Assembly (NCBI RefSeq): GCF_001625195.1
Contig: NC_054389.1
Span: 5,762,520 to 5,826,519, forward strand
Direction: 5' to 3'
Length of the DNA stretch: 64,000 nt
Source of the DNA: Drechmeria coniospora
Lineage: Eukaryota > Ascomycota > Sordariomycetes > Hypocreales > Ophiocordycipitaceae
Part shown: positions 11,108 through 23,687 of the stretch, piece by piece
Numbering within the stretch: position 1 is the first letter of the stretch
Layout of the letters: each line of letters begins with the position of its first letter
Position numbers and translations under genes: made by a program
Notes under the pieces: model-generated
What the model saw: only the letters and a program-made list of their open reading frames with translations
Databases searched by the model: none
Told to the model about the DNA's origin: nothing

Positions 11108-11501
11108 ACGGGGTGTATACTTGAACGGAGTTTTGGGGGGATTGCGATGGCACGAGGCACGGCATCTGCATGTTGCCTTGCTGCCATAGCGCGTTGATGC
11201 GCGACAACATTTACCATCACTGGTTTGGCCCTACACTCGACAGGTGCGAGTTTCGATTCGGGCCTGCTGCGATTGCTCATATTTATTCTTGCTGCAGAAG
11301 GATGCAATAAACAATTAAAATACTTAATCGCCCACCCAGCATGATGGGGTTCAACTATCTATGTGAACAACAGGTACATGTATATTGGAACATGTCTCGC
11401 CGGGTCAATCTTGACCTCCCATATTCTCTCTCTGTATTGGATTGGATATCAACCAGACGCCGTCAACTAGACAAAGGAAATCTCGCCGGTGGCACCGCTT
11501 A
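11108..11501. other. Intergenic gap between convergent genes
   Basis: About 390 bases between two stop codons that face each other. It presumably holds both 3' untranslated regions; an AT-rich run with aataaa-like sequence lies near 11280-11325. No gene is seen. Confidence 0.5.
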
Positions 11502-13892
11502 CTACTGTCCCTTCGACAGCAAATTCAGGGCGCTGCCTGCGAGGATGAACAGAGCTTGGTCCTTGCTGACGGCATGCTTGGTGAGTACGAGAAACTCCTC
11601 GCCGCTGGCCCGCTTCACCTTCAACTGAACGTCGCCCTTGCCGCCGTTGCGAAGCATGTCGTAGAGTCCAACGGTGCTGACCTCGTCGCCGGCGGAGATA
11701 CGATCGTAGTCGGCCTCGTTGGCAAACGTCAGCGGAACGACGCCTTGCTTCTTGAGGTTGGTCTCGTGGATGCGAGCAAACGACTTCGTGAGGACGACGC
11801 GGGCGCCGAGGTAGCGGGGCTGGAGGGCGGCGTGCTCGCGGGCGGAGCCCTCGCCGTAGTTATGCTCGGCGACGACGAGCCACTCCTGGCCACGCTCCCT
11901 CCAGCGCTGACCAAGCGCGGGGATGGTGTGCTTGGAGCCGTCGAGGTCGTATGCGACGTTGACCTCGCCCGTTTCGGCGTTGACGGCCGTGTTGAGCGTG
12001 TTGGTGCTGATGTTGGGCAGGTGGCCCTTGTACTTGAGCCATGGACCGGCCGCGGAGATGGTATCGGTGGTGCACTTGCCCGTGACCTTGACGAGGACCC
12101 GGAGTCCGGTGATGTCCGCATCGGGGAAGGGCGGGAAAGGTTCGAGGAAGGCGAGGCGCTCCGAGGTGGGGGAGATGGCAACGGGGACCTTGGCGTCGGG
12201 CTGCTGAGAGAGGACGCCGAGAGACTTGAGACCGGACTCGAAGGGCGCGTCGGGGCCTTCTTGGCCGTGCGGCGGGGAGAAGCGAAAGTCCTTGCCGTCG
12301 GCGGTCTTGAGCGCATCCGTCATGGGGTTGAAGGTCGTGGAGCCGGCAAAGGCCATGGCGGTGACGATCTCGGGCGAGGCAAGAAAGTTCATCGTCTCGG
12401 GGTTTCCGTCGTTTCGACCACGAAAGTTGCGGTTGTAGGACGAAAGGATGGCGTTGGAGGTACCCTTCTCGACGCCGTCCTGGCGCTTCCACTGGCCGAT
12501 GCACGGTCCGCAAGCGTTCGACAGCAGTATTCCGCCGGCACCCTCCAAGGTTTCCAAGGTTCCGTCCCGCTCGAGCGTTGCGCGAATCTGCTCGCTGCCG
12601 GGGGTGATGTAAAAGTCGGCGGCGGGCTTCAGGCCTGCGCCGGCGGCCTCCTTGAGCAGGCTCTCGACGCGCGTCATGTCCTCGTATGAGCTGTTCGTGC
12701 AGCTGCCGATGAGTCCGGCCGACAGCTTCTCGGGCCACTTCTGGTCCTTGACGGTGTGCTTGAACTTGGACAGGGGTGTGGCAAGATCGGGAGTGAAGGG
12801 CCCGTTGATGTAGGGCTCGAGCTCCGAGAGGTTGATCTTGATGACCTGGTCGTACTCGGCGCCCTCGTCGGCCCTGAAGCAGAACTTGGCGTCCTCGGAG
12901 ATGGACTGACCGGGGAATCGCTGCAGCGCCTCGACATTGTCGACGGCGTCGCCGCGTCGCGTCGAACGAAGGTAGCGGGCGGAGGCGTCGGTGTAGGGGA
13001 AAATCGACGTCGTCGCGCCGACCTCGGCCCCCATGTTGCAGATGGTGGACATGCCGGTCAGGCTGAGGGTGTCAACGCCAGGTCCAAAGTACTCCACGAC
13101 GGAGCCGGTACCGCCGCGAACGGTGAGCTCTCCGGCCAGCTTGAGGATGACATCCTTGGGCGAAACCCAGTCGCCGAGCCTGCCGGTGAGCTCGACGCCG
13201 AGAACCTTGGGCGCCTTGAGCTCCCACGGGGCACCGACGAGGGCTTCCACGGCATCGGCACCGCCGACACCGATGGTGATGGTGCAAAGGCCGCCGGCGT
13301 TGGGCGAGTGAGAGTCGGTGCCCAGCATCATCAGCCCAGGCAGGGCGTAGTTCTCCAGCACCGTCTGGTGGATGATGCCGGCGCCGGGGGGCCAAAAGTC
13401 CATGCCGAACTTGCGGGCGGCCGACTCGAGAAAGTCAAAGACCTCCTTGTTGGTCTCGATGCCCGCCTCGAGGTCGCTCGCGGCACCCTTGGAGCCGACA
13501 ATCAAGTGGTCGCAGTGGATGCTCGCGGGGATGGCCGGGCGGGCGAGGTTGCAGGACATGAACTGCAGCAGGGCCATCTGCGCCGACGCATCCTGCATGT
13601 TGACCCGGTCGGGGTTGAGGCGCAGGTTGGCCTTGCCGCGGATGCTTCGCCCATTGTCCGTGTTGGTGAGGAGGGACTCCTCGACGTTGTGGAGGTGACT
13701 GTAGAGGATCTTCTCGGCGAGCGTGAGCCGCTGCCTGCCCAGGACTTTACGGACATCCGTGTACTTGTTGAAAAGCCTCTCGTAGGTCGGCGGCAGCGAC
13801 TTGACGCTCGAGAGCTTTCGTGCAGTGGTCGAGGACAGGCAAACGGCGGGGAGTCGTGCGGCGCGTCTCAAGGTACGCTGTCCACCGTTCAT
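11502..13892 (-). CDS. Mitochondrial aconitase-family hydratase, second paralogue (AcoB/Aco2-like)
   Basis: A single exon of 796 residues, ATG at 13892. The Arg/Ser-rich N terminus (MNGGQRTLRRAARLP, then SSTTARKLSS) looks like a mitochondrial presequence. All aconitase blocks are present: SIHCDHLI, GTDSHSPNAGGL, GVGGADAV, and three 4Fe-4S cysteines in GSCTNSS (about residue 396) and NACGPCIGQ (about 460 and 463). The C-terminal swivel domain has EHNYGEGSAREHAAL. The sequence departs from the canonical TCA-cycle fungal aconitase in several conserved stretches (KYTDVRKVLGRQRLTLAEK near the N terminus, and QFMSCNLARPAIP). It therefore looks like the second fungal paralogue, whose yeast and Aspergillus relatives have been linked to homocitrate dehydration in lysine synthesis. 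Which substrate it prefers is inference. Confidence 0.88.
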   Translation of the reverse strand: MNGGQRTLRRAARLPAVCLSSTTARKLSSVKSLPPTYERLFNKYTDVRKVLGRQRLTLAEKILYSHLHNVEESLLTNTDNGRSIRGKANLRLNPDRVNMQDASAQMALLQFMSCNLARPAIPASIHCDHLIVGSKGAASDLEAGIETNKEVFDFLESAARKFGMDFWPPGAGIIHQTVLENYALPGLMMLGTDSHSPNAGGLCTITIGVGGADAVEALVGAPWELKAPKVLGVELTGRLGDWVSPKDVILKLAGELTVRGGTGSVVEYFGPGVDTLSLTGMSTICNMGAEVGATTSIFPYTDASARYLRSTRRGDAVDNVEALQRFPGQSISEDAKFCFRADEGAEYDQVIKINLSELEPYINGPFTPDLATPLSKFKHTVKDQKWPEKLSAGLIGSCTNSSYEDMTRVESLLKEAAGAGLKPAADFYITPGSEQIRATLERDGTLETLEGAGGILLSNACGPCIGQWKRQDGVEKGTSNAILSSYNRNFRGRNDGNPETMNFLASPEIVTAMAFAGSTTFNPMTDALKTADGKDFRFSPPHGQEGPDAPFESGLKSLGVLSQQPDAKVPVAISPTSERLAFLEPFPPFPDADITGLRVLVKVTGKCTTDTISAAGPWLKYKGHLPNISTNTLNTAVNAETGEVNVAYDLDGSKHTIPALGQRWRERGQEWLVVAEHNYGEGSAREHAALQPRYLGARVVLTKSFARIHETNLKKQGVVPLTFANEADYDRISAGDEVSTVGLYDMLRNGGKGDVQLKVKRASGEEFLVLTKHAVSKDQALFILAGSALNLLSKGQ

Positions 13893-15345
13893 TAGCTAGC
13901 AGGCTCCGATGGATGGTTTTCACGACAAGTCATACCGCCATGCCGCCTCCGGAACGTGCTGCTAGTTCAATGGGCGCCATGTTGAGAGTGGAGGATCCAA
14001 ATGCCTGTGATTCCTCCAACGGCGCCTCGAGTGATGGATGATGGAGGAGGGGCCTGGAAATTTTGAGTGTTAATGGGCGACATCGGATTGGACTGGCGGC
14101 AGTTTGGTGGTACATGCACGAAGTACATCTCGAGCAAGTACCGTCATGAGGACTGTACTGTACATGTAAGTACGTGTAGTGTACTGTAAGTAGGTGGTAA
14201 GTACATGTACAAATAAGTAAGCGCAAGGTACTCCGTAGTACCGGTGGTTATGGCTCCCACCAACACGACCTATCTCCGTTGCGATCGCGGCGACCCACTA
14301 TTTGTTTGCCATGGTACCTGTACAACCATAGTGGCGACTTACCAGGGTCGGTACTTGATCCCCAGCCCAGAACACACAAGCGGATAAGTGCGTTTAGGGG
14401 TACGATGCGATATTGAGTGCTTGTACAACGTGCTCCGTATTGCTTACTTGTCCTCCATATTCTTACTCTGTACCTGAAGTAGTTGCGCATGTACAGTGGG
14501 GTGGCAGAAATGTCGTCACTTTTGTCAAGTGACTGTAGTTGTGAGTACTTGCACATTTACAACACGTACTTGTAAGTACACCAACAGCAGTCTGCTGTAT
14601 TACGGAGTGCTGGACAGAGTTTTACTGGCCGAGTACTGGACGGAGTACTCCGTACTGACGGAGTACTTACAGCACTATTACATACTGTAGTACTTACTCG
14701 TAAGTACGCCCACGTTCGCGGAACCACCATGCCTACAAGTACTCCGTAAGTACATGCACGGAGTACTGTGTTAGTATCAAGTACACCTACATGTAATCAA
14801 TACGTACGAAGTAAGTAAGTACTCCGTACGGATACTCCGTATTACTGTACTTGGGGCGTTCAAGCAAGTACGAATACTTACAATACTTACGTACTTCTGC
14901 GCCCTGACATACAAGTAACGATGGCGCACATTGTACCGTTACGAAGCAGAGTGAGAGCAAAGAGATGCAAGCAGAGAAACGAGTGAGAGCTCAAATCAAT
15001 CGAGGAAGGATCGAGAAGGAGTCCGCTCGAGTTGAGTTTCGCCCACTAGGATAGAGGTTGTCCTCTCGCCGACACGGTGAAATGCGTCGAGCCGGACCAT
15101 GAACTCCCAACCATGTACGCCCAAACGCCCAACCGTACGCAACTGCAGTGTCGATTTGGCTCGATTCTCCTGCATGCTTTCCCAATGGTCAGGTGGGATG
15201 TGGAGACTGAAAATATGGCTGTGACGGCAAGCAAGAATCGTCTTGCCCCTCGTCAGCGTACAATGCACCAGAGCGGCTTGGTATTACTCGTAATATTCCC
15301 GCTGCAAACGCCGGCCCGACCCTGTCCAGATACCCGGTGCAGCGT
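13893..15345. repeat. Intergenic region filled with GTAC-rich repeats (densest about 14105-14905)
   Basis: Between the aconitase start and the Nup85 stop. From about 14105 to 14905 nearly every line contains several of tactccgtac, gtacggagta, gtacatgtac and acttgtaagtac, in both orientations. No gene or transposase remnant is seen. Confidence 0.75.
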
Positions 15346-18300
15346 TCATTGGTAGAGGGCAACGCTGTCCGCCTCCTGCAGCCAGAGACCGGCAAGATCC
15401 TTGGCCAACCCCAGACGCATCCTCCGCAGCACCGCTTCTCCCGTCGTGTTGACGAGCAGCCCCTTTCTCCAGTCCCATCCGCGGTGCACCCTGCCGGCCG
15501 ACGAGACGGACTTGTGCAGGTGGCTGGCCAGCATGGAGCTGCCGCTCATGACGTAGCTGCTCCCGCTCAGCGACGTCGTCGACTTGTTCATGAGATCCGC
15601 CGGCGTCGATCCCTTCAAGCCTTGGCCGGACGACAGCACGAGGTGGAAGAAATCGTCGCAGGTCTTGTAGACGCGCGAGCCTACCGTCTGAACGTCCTCG
15701 ATGGCCTTGAGCAGGATGTCGATCTGCTCGAGCGAAATCACGGCAACCGGTTGGTTGATGAAGACGGTTGCCTCGCCGAGAAGGGCGAGGATGAAATCCT
15801 CGCTCACGACGGCGTCGCGACTCTCGTCGTAGAGACCACCGCGGATGTTGTCGTCGGCGCTCGAGATGACGGCGACGAGCGCAAAGGCGGCCTGCTTCCG
15901 GAGGGCGACGACCTTGGAGGCCGGCATGTCGGCGTGCACGCCGTCTCTGATTTCGTAAAACTTGCGCAGCGTCGCGTAGCCGCTGAGCATTCGGCCCAGC
16001 AGCTGCGCCGCCTCGAGGTCCTGCTTCGCTCGCTGCTCCAGCGTCTCCGTCCGCTTCCGAAGCAGGTTCCCGAGGTCCTCGTCGAGGTCCTTGTCTGCGG
16101 GGAAGGCCGTCGACTGGACGAGCGAGTAGGACATGAGGAGGTTGAGCACCTCGCGCACGCGATCGGTACGATGGGACAGGGCGTAGTACCACAAAACTTC
16201 GCCGTATCGGTGGGATTCCCTGGTCAGGATGTCGGCGAACGTCTAGCCGGCCCATCGGTTAGCTCGCCTCGCGGGCGACGAAGCATTCTCGGCGGGTCCG
16301 CTCACCTCTGCCGTCTCTTCGGCAAACGTCAGCATGCCGAGATCGTTCAGTATTCTCCACATCTTGTCCACCGTCGCGCTCGAGTCCACCTGCAGCCTCG
16401 CCAGCAGGTCTCGGAGCAGCTCGCCGACCGTCTCCTCCGACTTTTGCGGCACGTCCATCCTTCCGAGCACCTGGATGGCAATCTCCCATCCGTCCCTCTG
16501 CGCCGAAAGGTGCTCGATGCCGGCCAGCTCGCGGGCGTAGATGACCATGGTGGTGTCCTTGATTCCGTCCATGTCATCCATCGTCGGCGGCATGACGCCC
16601 AAGAGGGCGAGGTCGTCCATGTCGAGGGTGTCCGTCGGCAGCGCCTTTGAAGTCTCGGCCGGCGGCAGCCACTGTCCGAGGGAGGCAATCTCGGCCACGG
16701 TCGTCGCGATCGGAAGTGACCAGGTCCTCAGGCAGCCGATGACGGCGTTGACGTTGCCCTCGAACGCCGACGCGATGGCCACCTCGACCGGGTCCATGGC
16801 GTTCGGGTTCATGTCTGATTCGAGCACCGTGTGGAACGCAGACGCCAGCCGGTCGAAATAGTCGGCAGAGTCGGCGATGCGGGAGGACGCCAAGCCGGAC
16901 AGCCGGAGGCTCTTCTCTCGCTGGGTGCCGTCATCCCACCAGCCGAACAGGCCGATGGTGGCTTCGCACCAGTCCTGGGCCGTGTCCATGATGGATTCGT
17001 GGCTGCCGAGGACGATGCCGTAAACGACTTGCAGGTTCTCGTAGACGTCCCAGGGGATCTGGCTCGACGCCTTCCTCGCCATCGTCGACATTGTCTGGTA
17101 GCTCGGCGTCACCGATCCGGCCTGAGGCTCGCTGCCCTCGGCGAAGAGGGTCAACCTGTCGAGGGATCCCCTTGCCTGAACCCGGAACAAGGTCCAGCCG
17201 CTGCTGTAGATGTCCCAGTCCGACTTGATGGCGGGGCACTGCTCGAGCATGTCGCAGGTCGCGCCCGCGAACCGACGAATGTTGTCGAGTGACTGACCCG
17301 CGTACGCCCTGTCCCCCCGAGGTCCTCGCCGAACATTCTCCCATCCGGCGTTTCTCAGAAGCTGCGAGGCGCCGGCCACGTCGCCGCGGAGAAGCGCGCA
17401 GCGCAGCGTCGGCCAGTACAGGCTGTGGCAGGCGGGGCTAGGCTTGTGTCGGCCGATCTCTCGGACCTGGTCGGGATAGAGGTTGTGGTTTGTCTGCAGC
17501 CAATCGAACAGGATGTCGGGCAGGGGTGGCGTCTTGTCGTCGTCGGCGTCGTCGGTAAATCGAGTGTGGTGCATTCTCAGCATCAATTCGGCGACGTATG
17601 CGGCCTTTTCAAAAAGCTCGGCCTGCGAGCCGGGCCCGACGGTGGCAACATCTTCGCCCTCTGGCTGAGGGAGGGCCTCGACATGTTCGTTCCACAGGCT
17701 CAGCAGCCGGTGGGTGATGTTTGCCAGGGAATTGTCCATCTTCTCCGCGTCGTCCTCGGTCCCGACGCCGTCGTAGTAGAGTCGGCAGACCAACTCTTCC
17801 GTCTTGAGCACAAGGTCGGCCGGCTCGGTGATCCGCGCCGGCTCTTGCTGGCCGTACAGTTCGCGGGCGATCGAGTCAAACAGCGGTTCTCGGCGGCCGT
17901 TTCCGGCTCGGGCCGGTCGGCGGACGAGGCTCTGTGCCTCCTTGCGAACCTTGTTCTTGGCCGCCGGCGTGTTGAGCATGATCAAATCGTCTCCCTCGCC
18001 CATGAGCGGCTCTCCGTACGCTCGGTCGTCATGTCGCATGTTAAGGAACAGGTCTGCCGAGCCGTCCTGGGACATTTCCGACTCCGACTGCGGTTCTTCC
18101 TGGGTGTCGCCTTCGGCATCTATATCCTCCTCGATGTATCGTTCGAGTTCGGCGTCGACGTCATCGCCTTGGTCGACGGCCCTGTTTGACCGCTTGAACA
18201 GTCCTCCGGCGTAGGGAGGCAGCTCCTCCTCGCCCTCGGCGTCCTGGTCCTCTTGGATGTCGTCATCGACGATGAACTGCCTGCTCAAGGTCGATGGCAT

Positions 18301-18633
18301 TCTCTGGCTCCTGCGAGGTGGTGCGTTGGAGCTTTCGCTCTGGTGGAAGAGACTCTTCCCACTGGCCTGCGATTGCGAGCCGAAGCTGAACGGTTTTCCA
18401 CCCGTGCCGGTACCGTGCAAAATGGAGCTGCCCAGGTACGATTCCGACGGCGCGCCGGCGGGCGTGAAGGAGGCTACCGAGGAAGGTGGCGGTGGACCGG
18501 CGGGCGTGGTGGAGGGATTTTCGCCGAGAAAGGAGAAGCCGGCATTGTATCGCCTGCTGGGTGTCGACGGCGCTGGCTCATCATCTCCTGGGCTGCCGGG
18601 AGGACTCGACTGGATGACGAAGCGGTGGGCCAT
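15346..18633 (-). CDS. NUP85: Nucleoporin Nup85
   Basis: Two exons, 18633-16306 and 16242-15346, separated by a 63-nt GT-AG intron, giving 1074 residues. I chose the ATG at 18633 because it sits in a good context (atcATGG); the frame is open further upstream but only to a GTG at 18690. The first ~280 residues are disordered, Ser/Pro-rich and then strongly acidic. After that comes a long all-helical region containing WPTLRCALLRGDVAGASQLL, a typical Nup85 helical block, and the C-terminal helices LWYYALSHRTDRVREVL. Nup85 is a scaffold subunit of the Y-shaped Nup84/Nup107 complex in the nuclear pore. Family assignment rests on the helical blocks and architecture. Confidence 0.85.
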
Positions 18634-19642
18634 GATGCGAGGCCACGAGGACGAATCGGTCGTTGCGGTGTCGAGTTTCAGGCGAGGCACTCATCCCCTC
18701 GTACGCGAACTGTGTCTCGCACGCGCCCGTTCGAGGTGCAGGCTGACATGAATCAAGAGCTTGCGTACAACGGGAGCTGCGACGTGAGGTGGTTGCCTTG
18801 ATTGACCTGGGCAGATGGTACCATGAATTGTATGTTGAAAACAGCTTCGCTTCGCGCGTGGATGGATATTTTCGAGGTGACGCGAAATAGGCCGTGGTTT
18901 AGCCGGCCTACCCTGGACCTCCCGCAGCCATCCGCCAGACGTCGGCGATAGATGAACCGAGAGAGCTAGCTGCCAAGGTAAAACAAATATATTTGATACA
19001 GCACTCATGGCATGTTTAGAAAAAAATGTGACTTTCGCCAACAAGGCAGTTGGTTTTTTATGTGTGCAGGATTCGCCCTTTGGAGTATGGGCTGGGCCTT
19101 TGCCGTGATTGCGAATATCCGATGACGGCATGATTCGCGTCTGCATGAGTCTGAGATCCGAGGCATTCCTCATTCATCACGACGCATTTCCGAACGACGC
19201 CGAGACCCGAAACTCGAACTTGGGCGCAGGCGGTGCAACACGAGAATTAAGAAACTTTGATTTGGTATGCATGGCATGCAGAGCGACGGAGCCTCAAGTC
19301 GGTTGGAGTCTTGCAGATAGATGGCCGCACAGCTGGCGCTGCACATGACGCCTGACAGCTCCGCTGCGGGGTAGCGGCCGGCAACCCTCGGTGATCGGCA
19401 TTCGCTGCGTCACGAGAATGTCAGAGCGACTATTCGTCCGTCACACCCACCACCACACCACCACACCTACCCAGCCAGCCTCGGACCAGTACAAAGGCAA
19501 GTCAGAGCGACGGTCGCCTCTCTCAACGGCCACCACCTTTGCCCGCCGATTTGTTTACGCCTTGGACGCATGCATCTTCGCCGCAAGCCTGATCACGACT
19601 CGAGACTGACTTGCTCCATCCGAAGGACTGTCAACCGGAGCC
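18634..19642. other. Divergent promoter region between Nup85 and formaldehyde dehydrogenase
   Basis: About 1 kb shared by two genes transcribed in opposite directions. It contains (cacca)n-like runs near 19440-19470. No gene is seen. Confidence 0.5.
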
Positions 19643-21080
<1,438 letters not shown>

Positions 21081-21721
21081 GAGTGGAACAGCACGCTCTA
21101 AATTTTCAAGAGCACGACTGCTTTGAAAACGCTTCGCGTAGCATGACTGCTTGTGAAAAGTCTTTGTGTAGCACGAGCGAATTTTCGTGTAGCACAGCTG
21201 CTTTGAAACATTCTTCGTGTCTCCTGCGTTGTCTCCGCTTGGAGTTGCTCCTGGTCTCGCCTTTCGACAGGCCAAGGATCGTTGACCTTACTATGGCTCT
21301 AGTGTAAGTACGGAGTATTACCCCCGTATTCATTTTGCGTTCTCAAAGAGCTTCGGAATATTACTACGCCGTACTCCGTACTCCGTACATGATACAGGAC
21401 GACGGTTACCAATGCACCAAACACGTACATACATGTACGGCACGCACCAAAATGATTCAATCATGAGTGGGAGTTTTCGAATGAGAAGAAATGGAAGGAA
21501 TAGAAAGACAACTCGAGTCGCACAATTATCTGCGCTTATCTGCGCTCGTACTTCCGTTGATGCACCCATAACTAGTGTGCAGTATTATTATATGTGGGGA
21601 TGAAAAAGACTGGGCTTGCTTGAATGTTGGGGGGTATTAATAGAAGGTTAGACTGTACAGTACCCACACTGAGGTTGTTTGTCGCTGGAGCAGATATTAG
21701 TGTCTCTGTCGCTGCTGAGTC
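21081..21721. other. Intergenic; degenerate short repeats after the formaldehyde dehydrogenase stop
   Basis: Around 21105-21225 a roughly 20-40-nt motif resembling 'gtagcacgactgctttgaaa' recurs about four times with many changes, in the likely 3' untranslated region. TACTCCGTA motifs follow at about 21305-21390. No gene is seen. Confidence 0.5.
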
Positions 21722-21788
21722 AGTTTGGTCACCTGACCACGTGTTTTTGCTGTGCTGCTTGGCCGATACGCTTACGTCGAGGGACGTT
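21722..21788 (+). repeat. Left terminal inverted repeat
   Basis: Begins AGTTTGGTCACCTGACC and ends TCGAGGGACGTT. It matches the reverse complement of 23688-23754 with one obvious mismatch (ctgctt versus ttgctt). Confidence 0.9.
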
Positions 21789-21800
21789 ATTCACTAAGCG

Positions 21801-22205
21801 GAATCTTGCCTCGTCACCAACAAAGTGTGTTCCTCAATCTTAGATCGACACTTTCAAAGTACATCTTCCCCCACAATCATAGAGCATAATAAAGCCCTTC
21901 GTCAGCTTGACTTTTCTACCGCGGCAGGTGGTTTCGAATCTTGCCTCGTCACCAACAAAGTGTGTCCCTCAATCTTAGATCGACACTTTCAAAGCACATC
22001 TTCCCCTGCAACCATGGACCATGATAAAGCCCTTCGTCAGCTTGACTTTTCTACCGCGGCAGGTGGTTTCGAATCTTGCCTCGTCACCAACAAAGTGTGT
22101 CCCTCAATATTTAGATCGACACTTTTAAAGGACATCTTCCCCTACAATCATGGAGCATGATAAAACCCTTCGCCAGCCTGACTTTTCTACTGCGGCAGGT
22201 GGTTT
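21801..22205 (+). repeat. Three tandem copies of a 135-bp unit
   Basis: Copies start at 21801, 21936 and 22071, each beginning gaatcttgcctcgtcacc. The third has one extra base and continues into the passenger gene. The unit spans that gene's upstream sequence plus its first ~18 codons (HDKALRQLDFSTAAGG). Copy 2 keeps an ATG at 22014. In copy 1 the equivalent codon is ATA and a nearby catgat is cataat, both TG to TA changes. Confidence 0.9.
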
Positions 22206-22794
22206 ACGGCTCGCAGTAGAGCATCTGGAGCTGTACGGAAATTTACCCGCCGCCGATAGCGGTACTTGTTTGCAGGAGAAGACAGTGTTGCAACAGCTTA
22301 CTACATTGAACCGCGGGATGCGGGATTTAAATCGCAAGGTGGACGGCTTGGACCAGAAGGTGGACGGCTTAGACCGAAAGATAACCATCTTGTATGTCGA
22401 AGGACTCGACTGCTTCTACATGCCTTGCTGACCCCGATTTTCTCCCTACAGGAATCAGAACGCACTGGTGCGGGCGCAGAATAGCACAGTCGAGCGGGGC
22501 AACACTCCTTTGGTTCCTCTGTACAGCATACTGACAGGGAACCTACTGGAGGGCTTCCCACCCAACATGGAGCAGTTGGAGAGACTTCCCAGTGAGTGTG
22601 GCTCTTCATCTTAGAGTGCTGAGCTGACTCGATGTCCTTCCGTAATAGTACGCAACGTAGATAACTTACTTGTTGCGCCACCTTGGAGAGTCTCTGGAGG
22701 GCTCTGGGGCGAACAGGAGGCGGAGGCTGAAGCTACAGTCTGTGACAAAAAGTATTTGCCCACCCTAGGGTATCACATTCCTAGTCCAACCTAA
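22150..22794 (+). pseudogene. Passenger gene of a fungal accessory coiled-coil family, probably frameshifted
   Basis: Exons 22150-22391, 22452-22591 and 22649-22794 join in frame with GT-AG introns and would give 175 residues. The N part has LDFSTAAGG-LRLAVEHLELYGNLPA, then a coiled coil from repeats of NRKVDGLDQKVDGLD, then a C-terminal block with TPLVPLYSILTGNLLEGFPP and RNVDNLLVA. After LLVA the reading frame appears displaced by one extra C: the neighbouring frame reads HLGESLEGSGANRRRRLKL and stops at 22766-22768, which looks like the original tail. I recall this layout from short, often transposon-linked fungal proteins of unknown function, but cannot name a domain. It lies wholly within the TIRs and its start has been duplicated upstream. 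Confidence 0.6.
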
Positions 22795-22860
22795 CCTAAC
22801 CTATTTCATCAGCATTACAACAATCAAATAGCTACATACGCATCGAACGTAGCAATAACG

Positions 22861-23640
22861 ATGCCTCAAAGCAGCCGTAACGATACCTCGAGGCGAGGAA
22901 TTATTGCTACAAATGCGATTCCGGATTTGCAAGCTACGGTCCCTTCGTCACTCATATAGGCAGATCCAAGCGGCCCATCCAGAAATCAAGCTCTCAACGA
23001 TCCGTTACACTTACCAAATCGAAGCAAAAAGCGAAAAGAATGCGTATCCCAGCCGCGTTCCGGGCGCCCGAGGTCTCTTTCTGAAGAGGATCGCGATCGG
23101 ATTTTCGATGTCGTTGTTACGGAGTCACTAGGCAGCTGCTCTAGAAATCTCAATGAAGTTTATTAAAAGACTTGGAAGGAATCAAGACTGCTTGTCCGTT
23201 ATGGCTTCCTTCCTTTTCTGTGTGCACCCTTTTAGTGGGTCTGTTGTTTCCCCTCGTCTTATCACATACGATCGGGCTTCGCCCGATACCATAACAGTCG
23301 TTACGCATCAAGATCCGCACATCAAAACGAACGATCTTCTCGAAGCCGTAGACCATAGAGTCAAGGTGCGGGCCCTCTGCATGATCTTGCGCGAAATGGG
23401 TAGGCGAAAATGGCTCCAACGGCGCTGCCCGCATCTACCAGATCGGCATGCCTCTCACCGGCTCGAATGGGCAAATAGATATCGAAATCAAGATTGGAAG
23501 GATATCGGTTGGAGCGACGAGTCTATCGTTGAACGGAGCGCCGGCGCGAGGCCAACGTGGACCTTCGTGCGGCCGGTAGATAACTTGCCGCTTACGATAG
23601 CTTCGAACAATATACAAAGGGCGTAAAGCAGATGTTTTGG
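22861..23640 (+). pseudogene. Truncated Tc1/mariner-type transposase
   Basis: It starts with ATG at 22861 (MPQSSRNDTSRRG), shifts frame near 22905 into KLRSLRHSYRQIQAAHPEIK (an HTH-like N-terminal region), and is disrupted again after 23075 by frameshifts and stops. A later frame carries HQDPHIKTNDLLEAVDHRVK, then HRLEWANRYRN, and the first catalytic-acid block of the DDE domain, GWSDESIVERSAG followed by RPTWTFVRP. The sequence stops resembling a transposase soon after MFWAA, about 50 bp before the right TIR. The second and third catalytic acids are therefore absent, and the protein cannot be active. Confidence 0.75.
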
Positions 23641-23687
23641 GCTGCCTTGTTATGATGTTAGGCTTGCCAGCCTAACGGAGTTATGTC

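Noticed and set aside
11442..13895. Long plus-strand open frames of 415 and 379 codons
   Set aside because: They are antisense to the aconitase gene; their Val/Gly/Asp-rich translations are typical of the reverse of a GC-rich coding sequence.
15284..16255. 323-codon minus-strand frame overlapping the Nup85 3' exon
   Set aside because: It is a shifted frame of Nup85 with Arg/Pro/Gly-rich composition; the helical Nup85 frame is the conserved one.
18634..18690. Extended start for Nup85
   Set aside because: The upstream frame begins with GTG rather than ATG; the ATG at 18633 has a better context.
22783..22804. Telomere-like (CTAAC)n
   Set aside because: Only about three units, and five-base rather than the six-base TTAGGG type; it is interstitial inside the mobile element.
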